IMG/VR virus record: IMGVR_UViG_3300025828_000083
Coordinates: 1-33,189 of that record
DNA: 33,189 nucleotides
Strand: one strand, 5' to 3'
DNA from: a virus
In this document: positions 6,131-15,509 of the stretch, one piece after another
Layout of the letters: every line of letters begins with the position of its first letter
Numbering within the stretch: the stretch's first letter is position 1
Notes under the pieces: model-generated
What the model was told of the DNA's origin: nothing
Seen by the model: only the letters and a program-made list of their open reading frames with translations
The model's database searches: none
Made by a program: the position numbers and the translations under genes

Positions 6131-7610
6131 GCGGTTTCTAACTACGCCTAAACCAATCAAAGTCGCAATCGGTGGTCGTGGTTCTGGCAAGTCCATTGGC
6201 ATCGTGGACATGCTGACGTTCCTGATGGATACCAAGGGTTATGACATCTATTGCCTGCGAGAGTTCCAAGACAGTGTCGCTGATAGTGTTCACAGGGTGT
6301 TTAAGAGCAGCATAGAAGAGCGCCTTAACCTAGATGGTTGGGAAGTGCAAGCCAACACAGTGATATCGCCTAACGGGGCTAAAACCACGTACAAGGGCGC
6401 AAACAGAAACCCAGACAGTATGCAGTCAGCCCAGAACTATCTGCGTAGCTTTTTTGAAGAGGCACACAGGGCATCGAAGGATAGCTTGGATAAGCTACTG
6501 CCGACCATTATCAGGAATCCGGGCGCTGAGTGTTGGTTCGCAGGCAACCCCCAGTCTAGTGCCGACGCATTCAGTCAGCGGTTTATCGTACCATACATGA
6601 CAGAGTTGGAGCGTGATGGATATTACGAGGATGATTTACATCTGATTGTCGTGGTAAACTGGCGAGATAACCCTTGGTGGAATGCAGAACAGGAAATACT
6701 TCGGCAATGGGATTATGACAACAGGCCACGCGCAGAATACGATTGGATTTGGGAAGGCAAGTTCAATGACACCGTTGATAATTCTATTATTAAGCCTGAA
6801 TGGTTTGATGCTTGCCTTGATCTTCACAAACAGGATCGCTTTGCAGGCTCGTTCGTCCCGACTGGTGGACGTTACGTGGCGCTTGATCCATTTGACGATG
6901 GCGGGGATGCTGCTGGTCTGGTTCTTCGCCATGGTTCAATCATTGAGTGCGTGAAAGAAAAGACTGAAGGCGAGATCGATGAGGTGTGTGACTGGGGTAT
7001 TGATGAGGCTCTAAGGCTGCATGCCGATTGGTTCATTTGGGACGGTGACGGAATGGGGACAGGGCTGAAGGGGCAGATACGCAATAGGCTGGACGGCTCG
7101 CGGCTTCGGTATCACATGTTCCGTGGGTCATTGTCTGGTTCTGGTCAAGACAGGGCAAAGGAAGTCTACACCCCAATCGGAGAGAAGGATCATTCGTCAG
7201 ACAATCGCAGCGCTGAAGACATGAGACAACCGAAGACATACGGAGACACATTCAAGAACAATCGGGCGCAATATTATAAAACGCTGGCAGATCGTATGTT
7301 TAATTCATGGAAAGCAGCAGAGCGTGGCGAGTACATCGACCCGGACCATATGATATCAATCGACACCGATGGCGTTGAGAACATACAGAAATTGCGATCT
7401 GAGGTGTGCCGAATCCCTACTAGACCAAATGGCAATGGTCTGATACAAATATGCTCTAAGATGGAGATGGCTAAAATGACACCACCTATCGCGTCTCCAA
7501 ACTTAGCTGATGCTGCAATGATGGCAATGTGTGCGCCAACTGCGGTAGAGTTTGATGATTACAAGCCCCGGCGCAGTCTAGGGCAGACACGCAGTTGGAT
7601 GACAGCTTAA
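6099..7610 (+). CDS. terL: Terminase large subunit
   Basis: The 503-residue packaging motor has an N-terminal ATPase with Walker A GGRGSGKS (25-32) and a Walker B-like segment 'RSFFEEAHRAS' (116-126). A nuclease domain follows with acidic positions in 'YVALDPFDDGG' (D263) and 'FIWDGDGMG' (D315, D317). It is of the terminase_3/PBSX-like type. It would cut concatemers and pump DNA through the portal encoded next. The start lies inside TerS; its stop overlaps the portal ATG (TAATG). Confidence 0.93.
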   Translation: MPHLKVNRKLERFLTTPKPIKVAIGGRGSGKSIGIVDMLTFLMDTKGYDIYCLREFQDSVADSVHRVFKSSIEERLNLDGWEVQANTVISPNGAKTTYKGANRNPDSMQSAQNYLRSFFEEAHRASKDSLDKLLPTIIRNPGAECWFAGNPQSSADAFSQRFIVPYMTELERDGYYEDDLHLIVVVNWRDNPWWNAEQEILRQWDYDNRPRAEYDWIWEGKFNDTVDNSIIKPEWFDACLDLHKQDRFAGSFVPTGGRYVALDPFDDGGDAAGLVLRHGSIIECVKEKTEGEIDEVCDWGIDEALRLHADWFIWDGDGMGTGLKGQIRNRLDGSRLRYHMFRGSLSGSGQDRAKEVYTPIGEKDHSSDNRSAEDMRQPKTYGDTFKNNRAQYYKTLADRMFNSWKAAERGEYIDPDHMISIDTDGVENIQKLRSEVCRIPTRPNGNGLIQICSKMEMAKMTPPIASPNLADAAMMAMCAPTAVEFDDYKPRRSLGQTRSWMTA

Positions 7611-9799
7611 TGGAAGACAACCCCAAAGATGATATCGTTGAACGGGTAAAGGCCGACATCAAGAAAGGTCGGAGCTTTAGTCGTGAATGGCGTAGTAATG
7701 CCGTAGAAGAATACGGTTTTGTTGATGGCGAAGGCCAGTGGTCGGACGAAGAGAAGCAATTCTTGCGTGACCAGTTGCGTCCAGAGGTTACGTTTAACAG
7801 AGTTGGCCCAGTCATTGATGTAATCTGCGGCGAAGAGATAGCGACACGCCAAGAGGTGCGCTTTATTTCAAGAGAGCAGGGCGATGTAGGCGTCAATGAA
7901 GTCTACACGGCTGCTGCTGACTGGGTGCGCGACCAGTGCGATGCGGAAGACGAAGAGAGCGATGCATTTCGTGATGCTGTTATCTGTGGCATGGGCTGGA
8001 CAGAGACGCGCATGGACTATGAGGAAGACCTAGAGGGAATGGTCTTTATTGAGCGTGTTGATCCTATTGAGATGTACTGGGACAATGCGGCAAAGAAACA
8101 GAACTTGCGTGATGCTCGATGGTTGGCACGGGTAAAGAAGTTTGACCTTGATGACCTGAAGTCTCTATTCCCCGACAAGGCTGATGAGCTATCCGGCCCG
8201 TCTGACATATGGGCAGACGATGACAGCCACACAAACCCACACCACACGGTTGCAGGTGACCAGTATAAAAGCGATCAAGGCGAAACGGGCTTTGATGATG
8301 ACAGCTTGATCGAGGTTGTCGAGTATCAGTATTACGAATATGAGGATGTCTATCGCATTCAAGTCCCGCAAGAGATACAGGAAATGTTGGCGCAGGTTGG
8401 CATGAATGTGGGTGTTAACGAGATCGTTAAGCCAAAGACACACGACAAGATCAAGGAGAAGGCCGAAGAGTTTGGCATTGAGTTCAAATCAGTAAAGCAA
8501 AAGCGCAAGAAGTTTATGCGTGCGTTCCTCGCTGGTGAGACAGTGCTGGAGCATGAGGCAATTCCTTGCGAAGATTTTACGCTGAAGTGCATCACAGGCC
8601 GACGAGACCGCAACTCAAACACTTGGTATGGGTTTGTCCGTGCGATGAAAGACCCGCAGCGCTGGGCTAACAAGTGGCTATCTCAGGTCATGCATATCAT
8701 CAATAGCAACGCCAAGGGCGGCTTGATGGCAGAGAAAGATGCATTCGACAACCCACGTAAGGCAGAAGAGGAATGGGCAGACCCTCAGTCGATCACGTTC
8801 CTGAAGCCGGGAGGGCTTCAAAAGGTATTGCCGAAGCCGCCAATCACTTACCCTTCTGGCTTGGACAGGCTTATGGAGTTCGCTGTATCAAGCATCCGTG
8901 ACGTTTCAGGCGTCAGTGTGGAGATGCTTGGTATGCGTGAAGGCAACCAGCCCGGAGTGTTAGAGTATCAGCGTAAGCAGGCTGGGCTTCGCATTCTGGC
9001 GAGTATGTTCAACGCTCTTCGTCGGTATCGTAAAGAACAGGGCAGGCTGCTACTGTCGTTCATTGAGGAGTATTTAACGGACGGACGGTTGATCCGTGTT
9101 GTTGGCGATGATGGCGCTCAGTATGTTCCATTGATCAGGCAAGAGGGTGTTTCTACCTATGATGTCGTTGTTGATGACGCACCGACCAGCCCTAACCAGA
9201 AAGACAAGGTGTTCAGTATCCTCTCGTCTCTTATCCCGCAGCTTATCAGCGCAGGCATTCCAGTGCCGCCTGACGTGATCGACTATACACCACTGCCAGA
9301 TAATCTGATCCAGAAATGGAAGGCTCTACTGACAGAGAGCCAAGAGGCAGGCATCAGTGCTGAAGAGGGCGCTATGATGCAGCAGAACATCCAGTACCTT
9401 CAGATGGAGAACCAGAAGCTACGCGCAGATCAGGAAAGCAAGATCATGAAAGCGCAGCTTGATGCTCAGTTGAAGCGTGAAGAGATACAGGCTCGCATGG
9501 AAGAGGAATCGATGTCTCTGGCCCAGAAGCGTGACCTTGCCATGCAAGAGATGAACCTAAAGCGAGAGATTGCAGAGTACGACATCACACTGGAACGCAT
9601 GAAGCTTGAAGCGAACTCAGACCTACGGCTTCGTGAACAGCTATCCAAAGAAGCTCTTGAGCAAGAGAAGGTCGAGATTGATAGAGAGGATCGGCAGGCC
9701 CAGCGCCAGCCGCCTGTTATTGTGACGACAGGGCCAAGGCGTGGTCGAGTTGTTCGTGACGAAGAAGGCAACATTCAAGGCGTGGAGTATGACGATTGA
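7610..9799 (+). CDS. Portal protein, P22-type
   Basis: This 729-residue protein would form the dodecameric ring at the tail vertex. Size and landmarks fit the P22 gp1 family: 'FNRVGPVIDVICGEEIATRQ' near residue 65, 'VEMLGMREGNQPGVLEYQRKQ' near 440 and a 'QKDKVFSILSSLIPQL' segment. About residues 588-695 form a long charged coiled coil (many Glu/Arg/Lys/Gln/Met), like the helical barrel that projects into the P22 head. A TTG at 7595 would add five residues, but the ATG at 7610 overlapping the TerL stop is preferred. Confidence 0.92.
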   Translation: MEDNPKDDIVERVKADIKKGRSFSREWRSNAVEEYGFVDGEGQWSDEEKQFLRDQLRPEVTFNRVGPVIDVICGEEIATRQEVRFISREQGDVGVNEVYTAAADWVRDQCDAEDEESDAFRDAVICGMGWTETRMDYEEDLEGMVFIERVDPIEMYWDNAAKKQNLRDARWLARVKKFDLDDLKSLFPDKADELSGPSDIWADDDSHTNPHHTVAGDQYKSDQGETGFDDDSLIEVVEYQYYEYEDVYRIQVPQEIQEMLAQVGMNVGVNEIVKPKTHDKIKEKAEEFGIEFKSVKQKRKKFMRAFLAGETVLEHEAIPCEDFTLKCITGRRDRNSNTWYGFVRAMKDPQRWANKWLSQVMHIINSNAKGGLMAEKDAFDNPRKAEEEWADPQSITFLKPGGLQKVLPKPPITYPSGLDRLMEFAVSSIRDVSGVSVEMLGMREGNQPGVLEYQRKQAGLRILASMFNALRRYRKEQGRLLLSFIEEYLTDGRLIRVVGDDGAQYVPLIRQEGVSTYDVVVDDAPTSPNQKDKVFSILSSLIPQLISAGIPVPPDVIDYTPLPDNLIQKWKALLTESQEAGISAEEGAMMQQNIQYLQMENQKLRADQESKIMKAQLDAQLKREEIQARMEEESMSLAQKRDLAMQEMNLKREIAEYDITLERMKLEANSDLRLREQLSKEALEQEKVEIDREDRQAQRQPPVIVTTGPRRGRVVRDEEGNIQGVEYDD

Positions 9800-11184
9800 C
9801 CGAAGCCTACATTGAGGTCACTGGCACCAATCAACGCGCCACTCAGGACACAGACGCTAAAAAGCTAGAGACAACTGAGTTGGTTAATGGTGATGGAAAG
9901 ACTGTTCATCGCGAAGGCGTGTTTATTGGCGACCCGTTAGACGTAGATGCCAAAGCACAAGTATCAAACACAAACCCAAACCTCACAGACTACGGTCTTG
10001 TTACACGACCCATCATGCCGCAGTCGCAGTTTGGTGAAGCCCTTACGACGAAGCGCACACCAATCATTCAATTGAACAGCGTCTATGGCATTAACACGCC
10101 GCTGCGGGACGCTGTAGAGGTCACAGAAACAGGTACAGGAACGTCAGCGGCAACGGGTGAAATCCTCTTGCAGACTGGTTCAAACGCAGACGGCGCTTAT
10201 ACGCTTGAGAGCGCAGAGATTGGTCGATACATCCCCGGCTATGGTGCTGAGTTTGGTATAGGGATTCGGTATCCCTTTACCCCGACAGGGACGCAAACAG
10301 CCAAATGGGGTGGTGAAACAGCAGACGGGAACAACGCCTTTATCTTTGGTCATGATGCAGACACGCTGTATGTTGCGCGTATTCAAGGCGGCGTTGAGTT
10401 AAACCGCGCTGACAAGGCAGATTGGAACATCGACCCACTAGACGGCACGGGTGCTTCTGGCTACACGTTGGACGAGACAGTCGGCATCATCTATCAAATC
10501 CGATATACTTGGTACGGCTACGGGCAGATCATCTTTGGCATTCTAGGAGTTGTCGGACAGCAGCAGACGTTTATTCCTGTGCACCAGATCAGCAATGAAG
10601 ATTTCATAGGCACGTCCATCAATGATCCGTCTTTACGGGTATTCGCTACAGTGGACAACGGCGGCACCACAGCAAGTAACTTCCAGCTTTATGTGGGTGG
10701 CCGTCAGTATTCCATCATCGGTGATTATCGGCCTAAGTTCCGCTTCACCGGACATATTCGGTCACAGCGAACAGTCGGCGATGGCGTGATGACACCGCTC
10801 GTCAGCTTTCGATTTAAGTCGGCGTTTAATGGTCGCTCTGTAAAAATCGACGGCTATGACATGATAAACGTAGGATCGAACAACCCTGTTTATATAGAGG
10901 TACGTTTAAACGGGACACTCACTGGCCCAAGTTGGGCGACACCTAACAACTACACGGCAGCGGACACCGCCCTAGAAGCGGACAGCACGGCCACGGCAAT
11001 TACAGGTGGGAACGTGGTCTGGGCAGGCGACATTATTCCTGCGGGTGATAAAAAACAAAGTGCCGCTAACGAAAAGTTTATTGACTTGGATTTACCTAGA
11101 AACGGCACATTCACACTCTGTGCGGCAGGCTTTGGTGGGACTAGTGAAATCATCTCAGGCTTTCGCATGAACGAGGAGTGGTAA
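9796..11184 (+). CDS. Virion structural protein, likely head fibre/decoration or capsid-associated
   Basis: The 462-residue protein starts with a TTG overlapping the portal stop (ATTGA), with GGAG nine bases upstream. It is beta-rich, with Gly, Thr and Asn throughout and no long helix. The block 'AYTLESAEIGRYIPGYGAEFGIGIRYPF', then 'AKWG...FIFGHDADTLYVARIQGG', then 'WNIDPLDGTG' recurs in structural proteins of many phages. Their exact role is unclear; jelly-roll or fibre-like surface proteins are plausible. Position between portal and scaffold supports a head protein. Confidence 0.65.
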   Translation: MTEAYIEVTGTNQRATQDTDAKKLETTELVNGDGKTVHREGVFIGDPLDVDAKAQVSNTNPNLTDYGLVTRPIMPQSQFGEALTTKRTPIIQLNSVYGINTPLRDAVEVTETGTGTSAATGEILLQTGSNADGAYTLESAEIGRYIPGYGAEFGIGIRYPFTPTGTQTAKWGGETADGNNAFIFGHDADTLYVARIQGGVELNRADKADWNIDPLDGTGASGYTLDETVGIIYQIRYTWYGYGQIIFGILGVVGQQQTFIPVHQISNEDFIGTSINDPSLRVFATVDNGGTTASNFQLYVGGRQYSIIGDYRPKFRFTGHIRSQRTVGDGVMTPLVSFRFKSAFNGRSVKIDGYDMINVGSNNPVYIEVRLNGTLTGPSWATPNNYTAADTALEADSTATAITGGNVVWAGDIIPAGDKKQSAANEKFIDLDLPRNGTFTLCAAGFGGTSEIISGFRMNEEW

Positions 11185-11517
11185 ATGCTTGGGGCATTAT
11201 TACTCAACGCATTCATACCATCACGCAAACCAAGGCGCTGGAGAAGTCGCAGAAAGGTAATATGGGATGAGACACCTGAAGCAGTTAAAGATTTATATGA
11301 ACATGCTCTGGCTGTCGTGCCGAAGCAGTTTCAGACAGGCATCTTGGCGGTTGATGGGTATGCCTATCTGCCGCCCATTGAAAAGATCGATTTTGAGGAG
11401 CTACGTGGGCAAACCGATGTGCTTATGGCCTTGGCTTCGGAAATAGAGAGACAGTATTCGCGTGACGCGAAGCGCAGGGATGAGGAAGACCTGTTAATCC
11501 AAATCTTCCTTAATTAG
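11185..11517 (+). CDS. Small protein of the head module, unknown function
   Basis: The protein has 110 residues. The N-terminus has a short hydrophobic stretch followed by a very basic patch (PSRKPRRWRSRRK); the rest is acidic and helical, with a C-terminal 'ERQYSRDAKRRDEEDLL' segment. A GAGGAG box sits six bases before the ATG, which immediately follows the previous stop. Position before the scaffold suggests an assembly or accessory head protein. I do not recognise a family. Confidence 0.65.
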   Translation: MLGALLLNAFIPSRKPRRWRSRRKVIWDETPEAVKDLYEHALAVVPKQFQTGILAVDGYAYLPPIEKIDFEELRGQTDVLMALASEIERQYSRDAKRRDEEDLLIQIFLN

Positions 11518-11546
11518 CGGACCATACCGAAAAGGAACTGTGGGAA

Positions 11547-12482
11547 ATGAGTGAAGCATTAGCGTCTGTCGAGACGGAAACTACGAGCGAAGAAACGAAA
11601 ACTGACCCTTGGGGCGGCGAGTTATCAAAGACTGATGCAGCCCTGTTGAATGAAACACCTGAAGCAGAGGATAAAGCAGATGAACCAGCCAATGATGGGC
11701 CGGAAGTGCGGGAGCAAGATGAACCCGATGAAGCCCAAGCCGAAGAAAAACTAGCCGACGAGGCAAACGAAAAGAAAGTCCCTTATGGTGCCATGCATGA
11801 AGAGCGCATGCGACGTAAGGAAGCGATGGCAGAGGCGCAAGAGTTACGGGACAAGATAGTCCGTATGGAAGAGCGCTTTAAGGCGTTTCAGGAAGCAATA
11901 AAGCCTGAAGAGCCTGAAGTCTCGTTTGACGATGACCCTGCGGAGTACCTTCGTAGGCAGTCGGAGAAAACCAGTCAAACTCTGGAGCAGATGCAGAAGC
12001 AGCAGCAAGAAGCTATACAGAAGCAGCAGCAACAAGCTAATGCCAATCAGTTCCTCAATCGATACCAAACAGCCGCACAGGAATATGCTGAAAGCAACCC
12101 TGACTTCCAAGACGCTTATAACCACCTCGTGAATGGTCGTGTCCAAGAGCATATGCTTGCGGGTGGCATGGATCGAGATCAGGCTGTGGCGTTGGCACAA
12201 CGTGAAGAGCAGGCAATTGCTTCCCGTGCATTCGAGGAAGGGGTTAACCCTGCTGAGAAGCTGGTCGAGCTTGCCAAGCTGCGAGGATGGACAAAGTCAC
12301 CTCAATCTAGTAAAGTTAATGGAACGGTTGACAAGGTGGCGCAGGTTGAGAAAGGCCAGAAAGCTGCCAAGACAATTTCAAAGGGCGGATCATCTCAAGG
12401 TGAACTAACCCTTGAAGCGCTCGCCGATATGGAGGGCGAAGATTTTGACAAGGCTTGGGACAAGTTATTCCCGGTATCATAG
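11547..12482 (+). CDS. Scaffolding protein
   Basis: This 311-residue protein is acidic and predicted disordered at the N-terminus (many Glu, Asp, Thr). It then forms a long coiled coil around residues 75-165 with a Gln-rich run and ends with a basic helical segment. That composition, and its place directly before the major capsid gene, are the hallmarks of phage scaffolds, which guide procapsid assembly and then leave. The last third ('VNPAEKLVELAKLRGW', 'LTLEALADMEGEDFDKAWDKLF') resembles other podovirus scaffolds. Confidence 0.82.
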   Translation: MSEALASVETETTSEETKTDPWGGELSKTDAALLNETPEAEDKADEPANDGPEVREQDEPDEAQAEEKLADEANEKKVPYGAMHEERMRRKEAMAEAQELRDKIVRMEERFKAFQEAIKPEEPEVSFDDDPAEYLRRQSEKTSQTLEQMQKQQQEAIQKQQQQANANQFLNRYQTAAQEYAESNPDFQDAYNHLVNGRVQEHMLAGGMDRDQAVALAQREEQAIASRAFEEGVNPAEKLVELAKLRGWTKSPQSSKVNGTVDKVAQVEKGQKAAKTISKGGSSQGELTLEALADMEGEDFDKAWDKLFPVS

Positions 12483-12548
12483 CGTTGAGGAACGTAAAAC
12501 CGACAACTCTCGTCTGCCTGACGTAAATGGCAATCTGGCGCAGTCCAT

Positions 12549-12581
12549 GCGTTAAATGGGCATAAACCTAAGTTTTAACGC
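12549..12581 (+). promoter_or_regulatory. Hairpin in the leader of the major capsid gene
   Basis: GCGTTAAA (12549-12556) and TTTAACGC (12574-12581) are exact reverse complements with a 17-base loop, ending about ten bases before the AGGA Shine-Dalgarno of the capsid ATG at 12602. There is no T-run, so it is not a terminator. It could be an RNA-processing or stabilising structure for the capsid message. Confidence 0.4.
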
Positions 12582-12601
12582 CATTAGAAAAGGATGATGA
12601 A

Positions 12602-13687
12602 ATGGCTAATACGGATTATCCCGTAAATCATCCGTTGGCTGTCAAGCTTTGGTCGAAGAAGTTATTCCAAGAGGCTCTTAAACAGACTTGGGCATCCAAG
12701 TTTATGAGCAAGGGTTCGGATAGCCTCATCCAGATCAAAGACGAGACACAAAAGTCGGCGGGTGATCGAATCACCGTTGGTCTGCGTATGCAGTTGACGG
12801 GTGCTGGTATCCAAGGTGATGGAACCTTGGAAGGCAACGAAGAAGCTCTGGTCACGTACTCTGACAACGTCTTTATCGATCAGCTACGCCACGCTGTGCG
12901 TAGTGCTGGTAAGATGTCAGAGCAGCGCGTTCCGTTCTCCATTCGCGAAGAAGCCCGGACGGGCCTTCAGGATTGGTGGGCTGACCGCATTGATACTTGG
13001 TTCATAAACCAAGTCACTGGTAACACTGGTCAGGCCGATACGCGCTTCACCGGGAACCAAGCGGCGGTTGAACCAGACAGCGACCACTTAATTGCTGGTG
13101 CTGACCACGATGCTGAAACATCTCTCACTGCTTCCACAACGAACGCATTGAAGCTGTCGGATATTGACCGTCTTGTTGCGAAGGCTAAGTCCTTTACGAC
13201 TGGTACGGACCCAATCATTCGCCCAGTTAAGGTATCTGGTGAAGACAAGTACGTCTTGTTTATTCACCCTTACCAGATGTATCTGTTGCGGACTGCTAAC
13301 GCTTCGGCAGTGAACAACTACATCGAAATCTTCCGTGCTGCTATGATGGGCGGTAAGTACAAAGACAACCCAATTGTTACTGGGGCATCGTTTGAGTACA
13401 ACAACGTCATCGTTCATGAAAGCACTCGTATTCCAGTCATCACTGGCACACCAGCAACAGGTACTGCATCGCAGTTCCGACGCGCTGTTATGTGCGGTGC
13501 TCAGGCTGCTTGTATCGCTTACGGGCGAGGCAGTGGTCCGGGTCAAATGGATTGGACGGAAGAGATGTTTGATTATGGCAACCAACTTGGCGTCGAAGCT
13601 GGGTGTATTGGTGGTCTGAAGAAAATGCGCTTCAACAGCAAAGACTTCGGAACCATCGCGCTCTCAACTTACGCGCCAGCGGTATAA
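12602..13687 (+). CDS. Major capsid protein, N4-gp56 family
   Basis: The 361-residue protein begins with 'MANTDYPVNHPLAVKLWSKK', then 'KFMSKGSDSLIQIKDET...GDRITVGLRMQLTG', 'YSDNVFIDQLRHAVRSAGKM' and 'ARTGLQDWWADRIDTWFINQVTG'. These are the signature blocks of the N4-gp56 family of HK97-fold capsid proteins. The usual C-terminal block 'GAQAACIAYGRG...W.EE.FDYGNQLGVEAGCIGGLKK' is also present. It has a clear AAGGA ribosome site. It builds the icosahedral head with the scaffold encoded before it. Confidence 0.93.
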   Translation: MANTDYPVNHPLAVKLWSKKLFQEALKQTWASKFMSKGSDSLIQIKDETQKSAGDRITVGLRMQLTGAGIQGDGTLEGNEEALVTYSDNVFIDQLRHAVRSAGKMSEQRVPFSIREEARTGLQDWWADRIDTWFINQVTGNTGQADTRFTGNQAAVEPDSDHLIAGADHDAETSLTASTTNALKLSDIDRLVAKAKSFTTGTDPIIRPVKVSGEDKYVLFIHPYQMYLLRTANASAVNNYIEIFRAAMMGGKYKDNPIVTGASFEYNNVIVHESTRIPVITGTPATGTASQFRRAVMCGAQAACIAYGRGSGPGQMDWTEEMFDYGNQLGVEAGCIGGLKKMRFNSKDFGTIALSTYAPAV

Positions 13688-13701
13688 GGAGGGACTGAAC
13701 T

Positions 13702-14124
13702 ATGGCTGTTACTACCGTAACTTCCACGCAGGCTGTCGCTTCTGTTGAGCCACGGCTTGTCCATGCTGGTGTGAATGCTTCTTCTGTAAAGTACGTTCAT
13801 GCTGGTACTGTCGGTGACGTTATCTTGATGTGCAAAATCCCAACGGGTTCTGACATCATTGGCGTCTACGGCAAGATTACAACTGCAGAGACTGCTGCTA
13901 ATGCAACAGTCGGTGTTCAAGGTGCAGTGACCCAGTTTGGTTCTCTCGCATCTGGTACTGCCCCGGCATTTGCCGATGAGGGTGCTACCAAATACCGCGT
14001 CTCTGTTTCCGACGATGCACCGCAACGATTTGAATATGTTGTTGTGTCTCCATCTTCGGCAACTTGGACGATCTCAGCGACTATTGATCTGACCGTTCTT
14101 TACACGGCGGTCAACCAGTCTTAA
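13702..14124 (+). CDS. Likely capsid decoration/stabilising protein
   Basis: The 140-residue protein is beta-rich and poor in charged residues, with many Ala, Val, Thr and Gly, and no motif I can name with confidence. A perfect GGAGG lies upstream, so high expression is likely. A small beta protein right after the major capsid gene and before a strong terminator is most often a decoration or head-completion protein, which is inferred from position and composition. Confidence 0.65.
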   Translation: MAVTTVTSTQAVASVEPRLVHAGVNASSVKYVHAGTVGDVILMCKIPTGSDIIGVYGKITTAETAANATVGVQGAVTQFGSLASGTAPAFADEGATKYRVSVSDDAPQRFEYVVVSPSSATWTISATIDLTVLYTAVNQS

Positions 14125-14131
14125 ATTGATT

Positions 14132-14153
14132 GGCGGGGGCTTCGGCTCCCGCC
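14132..14153 (+). terminator. Intrinsic terminator after the head genes
   Basis: A 9-bp stem (GGCGGGGGC with GCTCCCGCC, one G-T pair) closed by a TTCG tetraloop is followed by the T-rich CTTTCAATCTGTTCT. It lies eight bases after the preceding stop. It should end or thin out the capsid transcript before the surface-modification genes. Confidence 0.85.
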
Positions 14154-14180
14154 CTTTCAATCTGTTCTGTGGGGGAACAT

Positions 14181-15509
14181 ATGCGTGAATTTCTCGATGT
14201 TGTTAAAGAGGCAGGCGATCTACATGCTCAAGGGCATCTGGATCGGGCCTCTATTCTTTATGAAAATCTGTTAGGCGCACAGCCTGACGATCCTATTGTA
14301 CTGTATCTGTTGGGGACGTTGTTCTCTCAGCAAAACAGATTCGGTTCAGCTATCACATTGCTTCGGGCTGCTACAAAGACGGGCGGGGATGAGTTGCCTG
14401 AAGTGTGGCATAATCTTGGCACGGCATATCGCAACGAGGGGCATACAGAAGACGCTCGTGAGGCGTATCAAAAAGCCTTGGCGCTGGAATCAGATAGGGC
14501 AGACACTCTCGCAATGATGTCTGGCAGCTACATCAACACAGGGGAGCCTGATAAGGCTTTAGATTATGCTGACCAGTCACTTGCCATCGAGGATAGCCCA
14601 CAGGCGCGGAACCATCGCGCATTGGCTAATCTGGAGCTAGGAAACTGGCGCGAGGCTTGGCCAGACTATGAAGCGCGGTTTGAATTGGATACGCACAGCG
14701 TAAGCAACCGTCCATACACTTGCCCACGGTGGCACGGGGAAAAGGTCAAGAAGCTTGCAATACATGGAGAACAAGGTGTTGGTGACGAAATCATGTTCCT
14801 CTCTTGCTATCAAGACGCGAGTCAGTTTGCAGAGGAGATCGTCATTGAGGTGGAGCATCGCTTGCGTTCGCTTATCGAAAAGTCTCTTGAAGTGCCGTGT
14901 TATGGATCGCATCAAGAATTGATTACAGCGCACCCTGACGTGGATGCTTATATCCCGATGGGTAGCCTGCCCGGATTATTTAGAAACGACGACAAAGACT
15001 TCCCGCGAAATCGATATCTAAAGGCTGATGGGAGTAAGTACAAAGCTCTATTGGGCGATGATCCGATTGTTGGCATTGCTTGGCATGGCGGGACTAAGGG
15101 AACGCACCAGCAGCTACGGAATGCACCTCTGTCGCTATGGAAGACACTCATTACTGACAACCCAGACAAGACGTTCGTGTCTCTCCAGTATGGGGAAGAC
15201 GCAGCAGCGCAGGCACAAGAGCTTGGCATCATCCACTGGCAAGAGGTGATTGATAATTTTGAGCAGCAAGCAGATTTGATTGAGGCTTGCGACTTGGTTG
15301 TTTCTGTCTGTCAGACGGCGATACATATTGCGGGGGCGATTGGGGCTAAATGCTTCTGTTTAACGCCTGACCACGCTGCTTGGCGCTATGGGCTGGAAGG
15401 TCCGATGCTTTGGTATGGCGAGCACCTTGAGCTTATCCGTCAGGAAGGCAAAGGCTGGGAACATGTTTTTGAAACTGTGGGAAAGAGACTAAAAAATGCT
15501 GATTACTGA
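14181..15509 (+). CDS. TPR-repeat glycosyltransferase (GT-B, heptosyltransferase/GT9-like)
   Basis: The protein has 442 residues from the ATG at 14181; GGGGGA lies five bases upstream, while the longer TTG frame runs through the terminator. Residues 1-165 carry about five tetratricopeptide repeats ('ASILYENLLGAQPDDPIVLYLLG', 'VWHNLGTAYRNEGHTEDAREAY'). The second half is a GT-B-like domain with 'HGEQGVGDEIMFLS', 'VGIAWHGG', 'FVSLQYGED' and a 'DLIEACDLVVSVCQTAIHIAGAIGAK' nucleotide-sugar site. It would transfer a sugar to a protein or glycan acceptor, possibly a virion or host surface structure. It overlaps the next gene. Confidence 0.82.
   Translation: MREFLDVVKEAGDLHAQGHLDRASILYENLLGAQPDDPIVLYLLGTLFSQQNRFGSAITLLRAATKTGGDELPEVWHNLGTAYRNEGHTEDAREAYQKALALESDRADTLAMMSGSYINTGEPDKALDYADQSLAIEDSPQARNHRALANLELGNWREAWPDYEARFELDTHSVSNRPYTCPRWHGEKVKKLAIHGEQGVGDEIMFLSCYQDASQFAEEIVIEVEHRLRSLIEKSLEVPCYGSHQELITAHPDVDAYIPMGSLPGLFRNDDKDFPRNRYLKADGSKYKALLGDDPIVGIAWHGGTKGTHQQLRNAPLSLWKTLITDNPDKTFVSLQYGEDAAAQAQELGIIHWQEVIDNFEQQADLIEACDLVVSVCQTAIHIAGAIGAKCFCLTPDHAAWRYGLEGPMLWYGEHLELIRQEGKGWEHVFETVGKRLKNADY

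Noticed and set aside
14130-14180. TTG start for the TPR-glycosyltransferase
   Set aside because: The extension would be encoded by the terminator hairpin; the ATG at 14181 has GGGGGA upstream.
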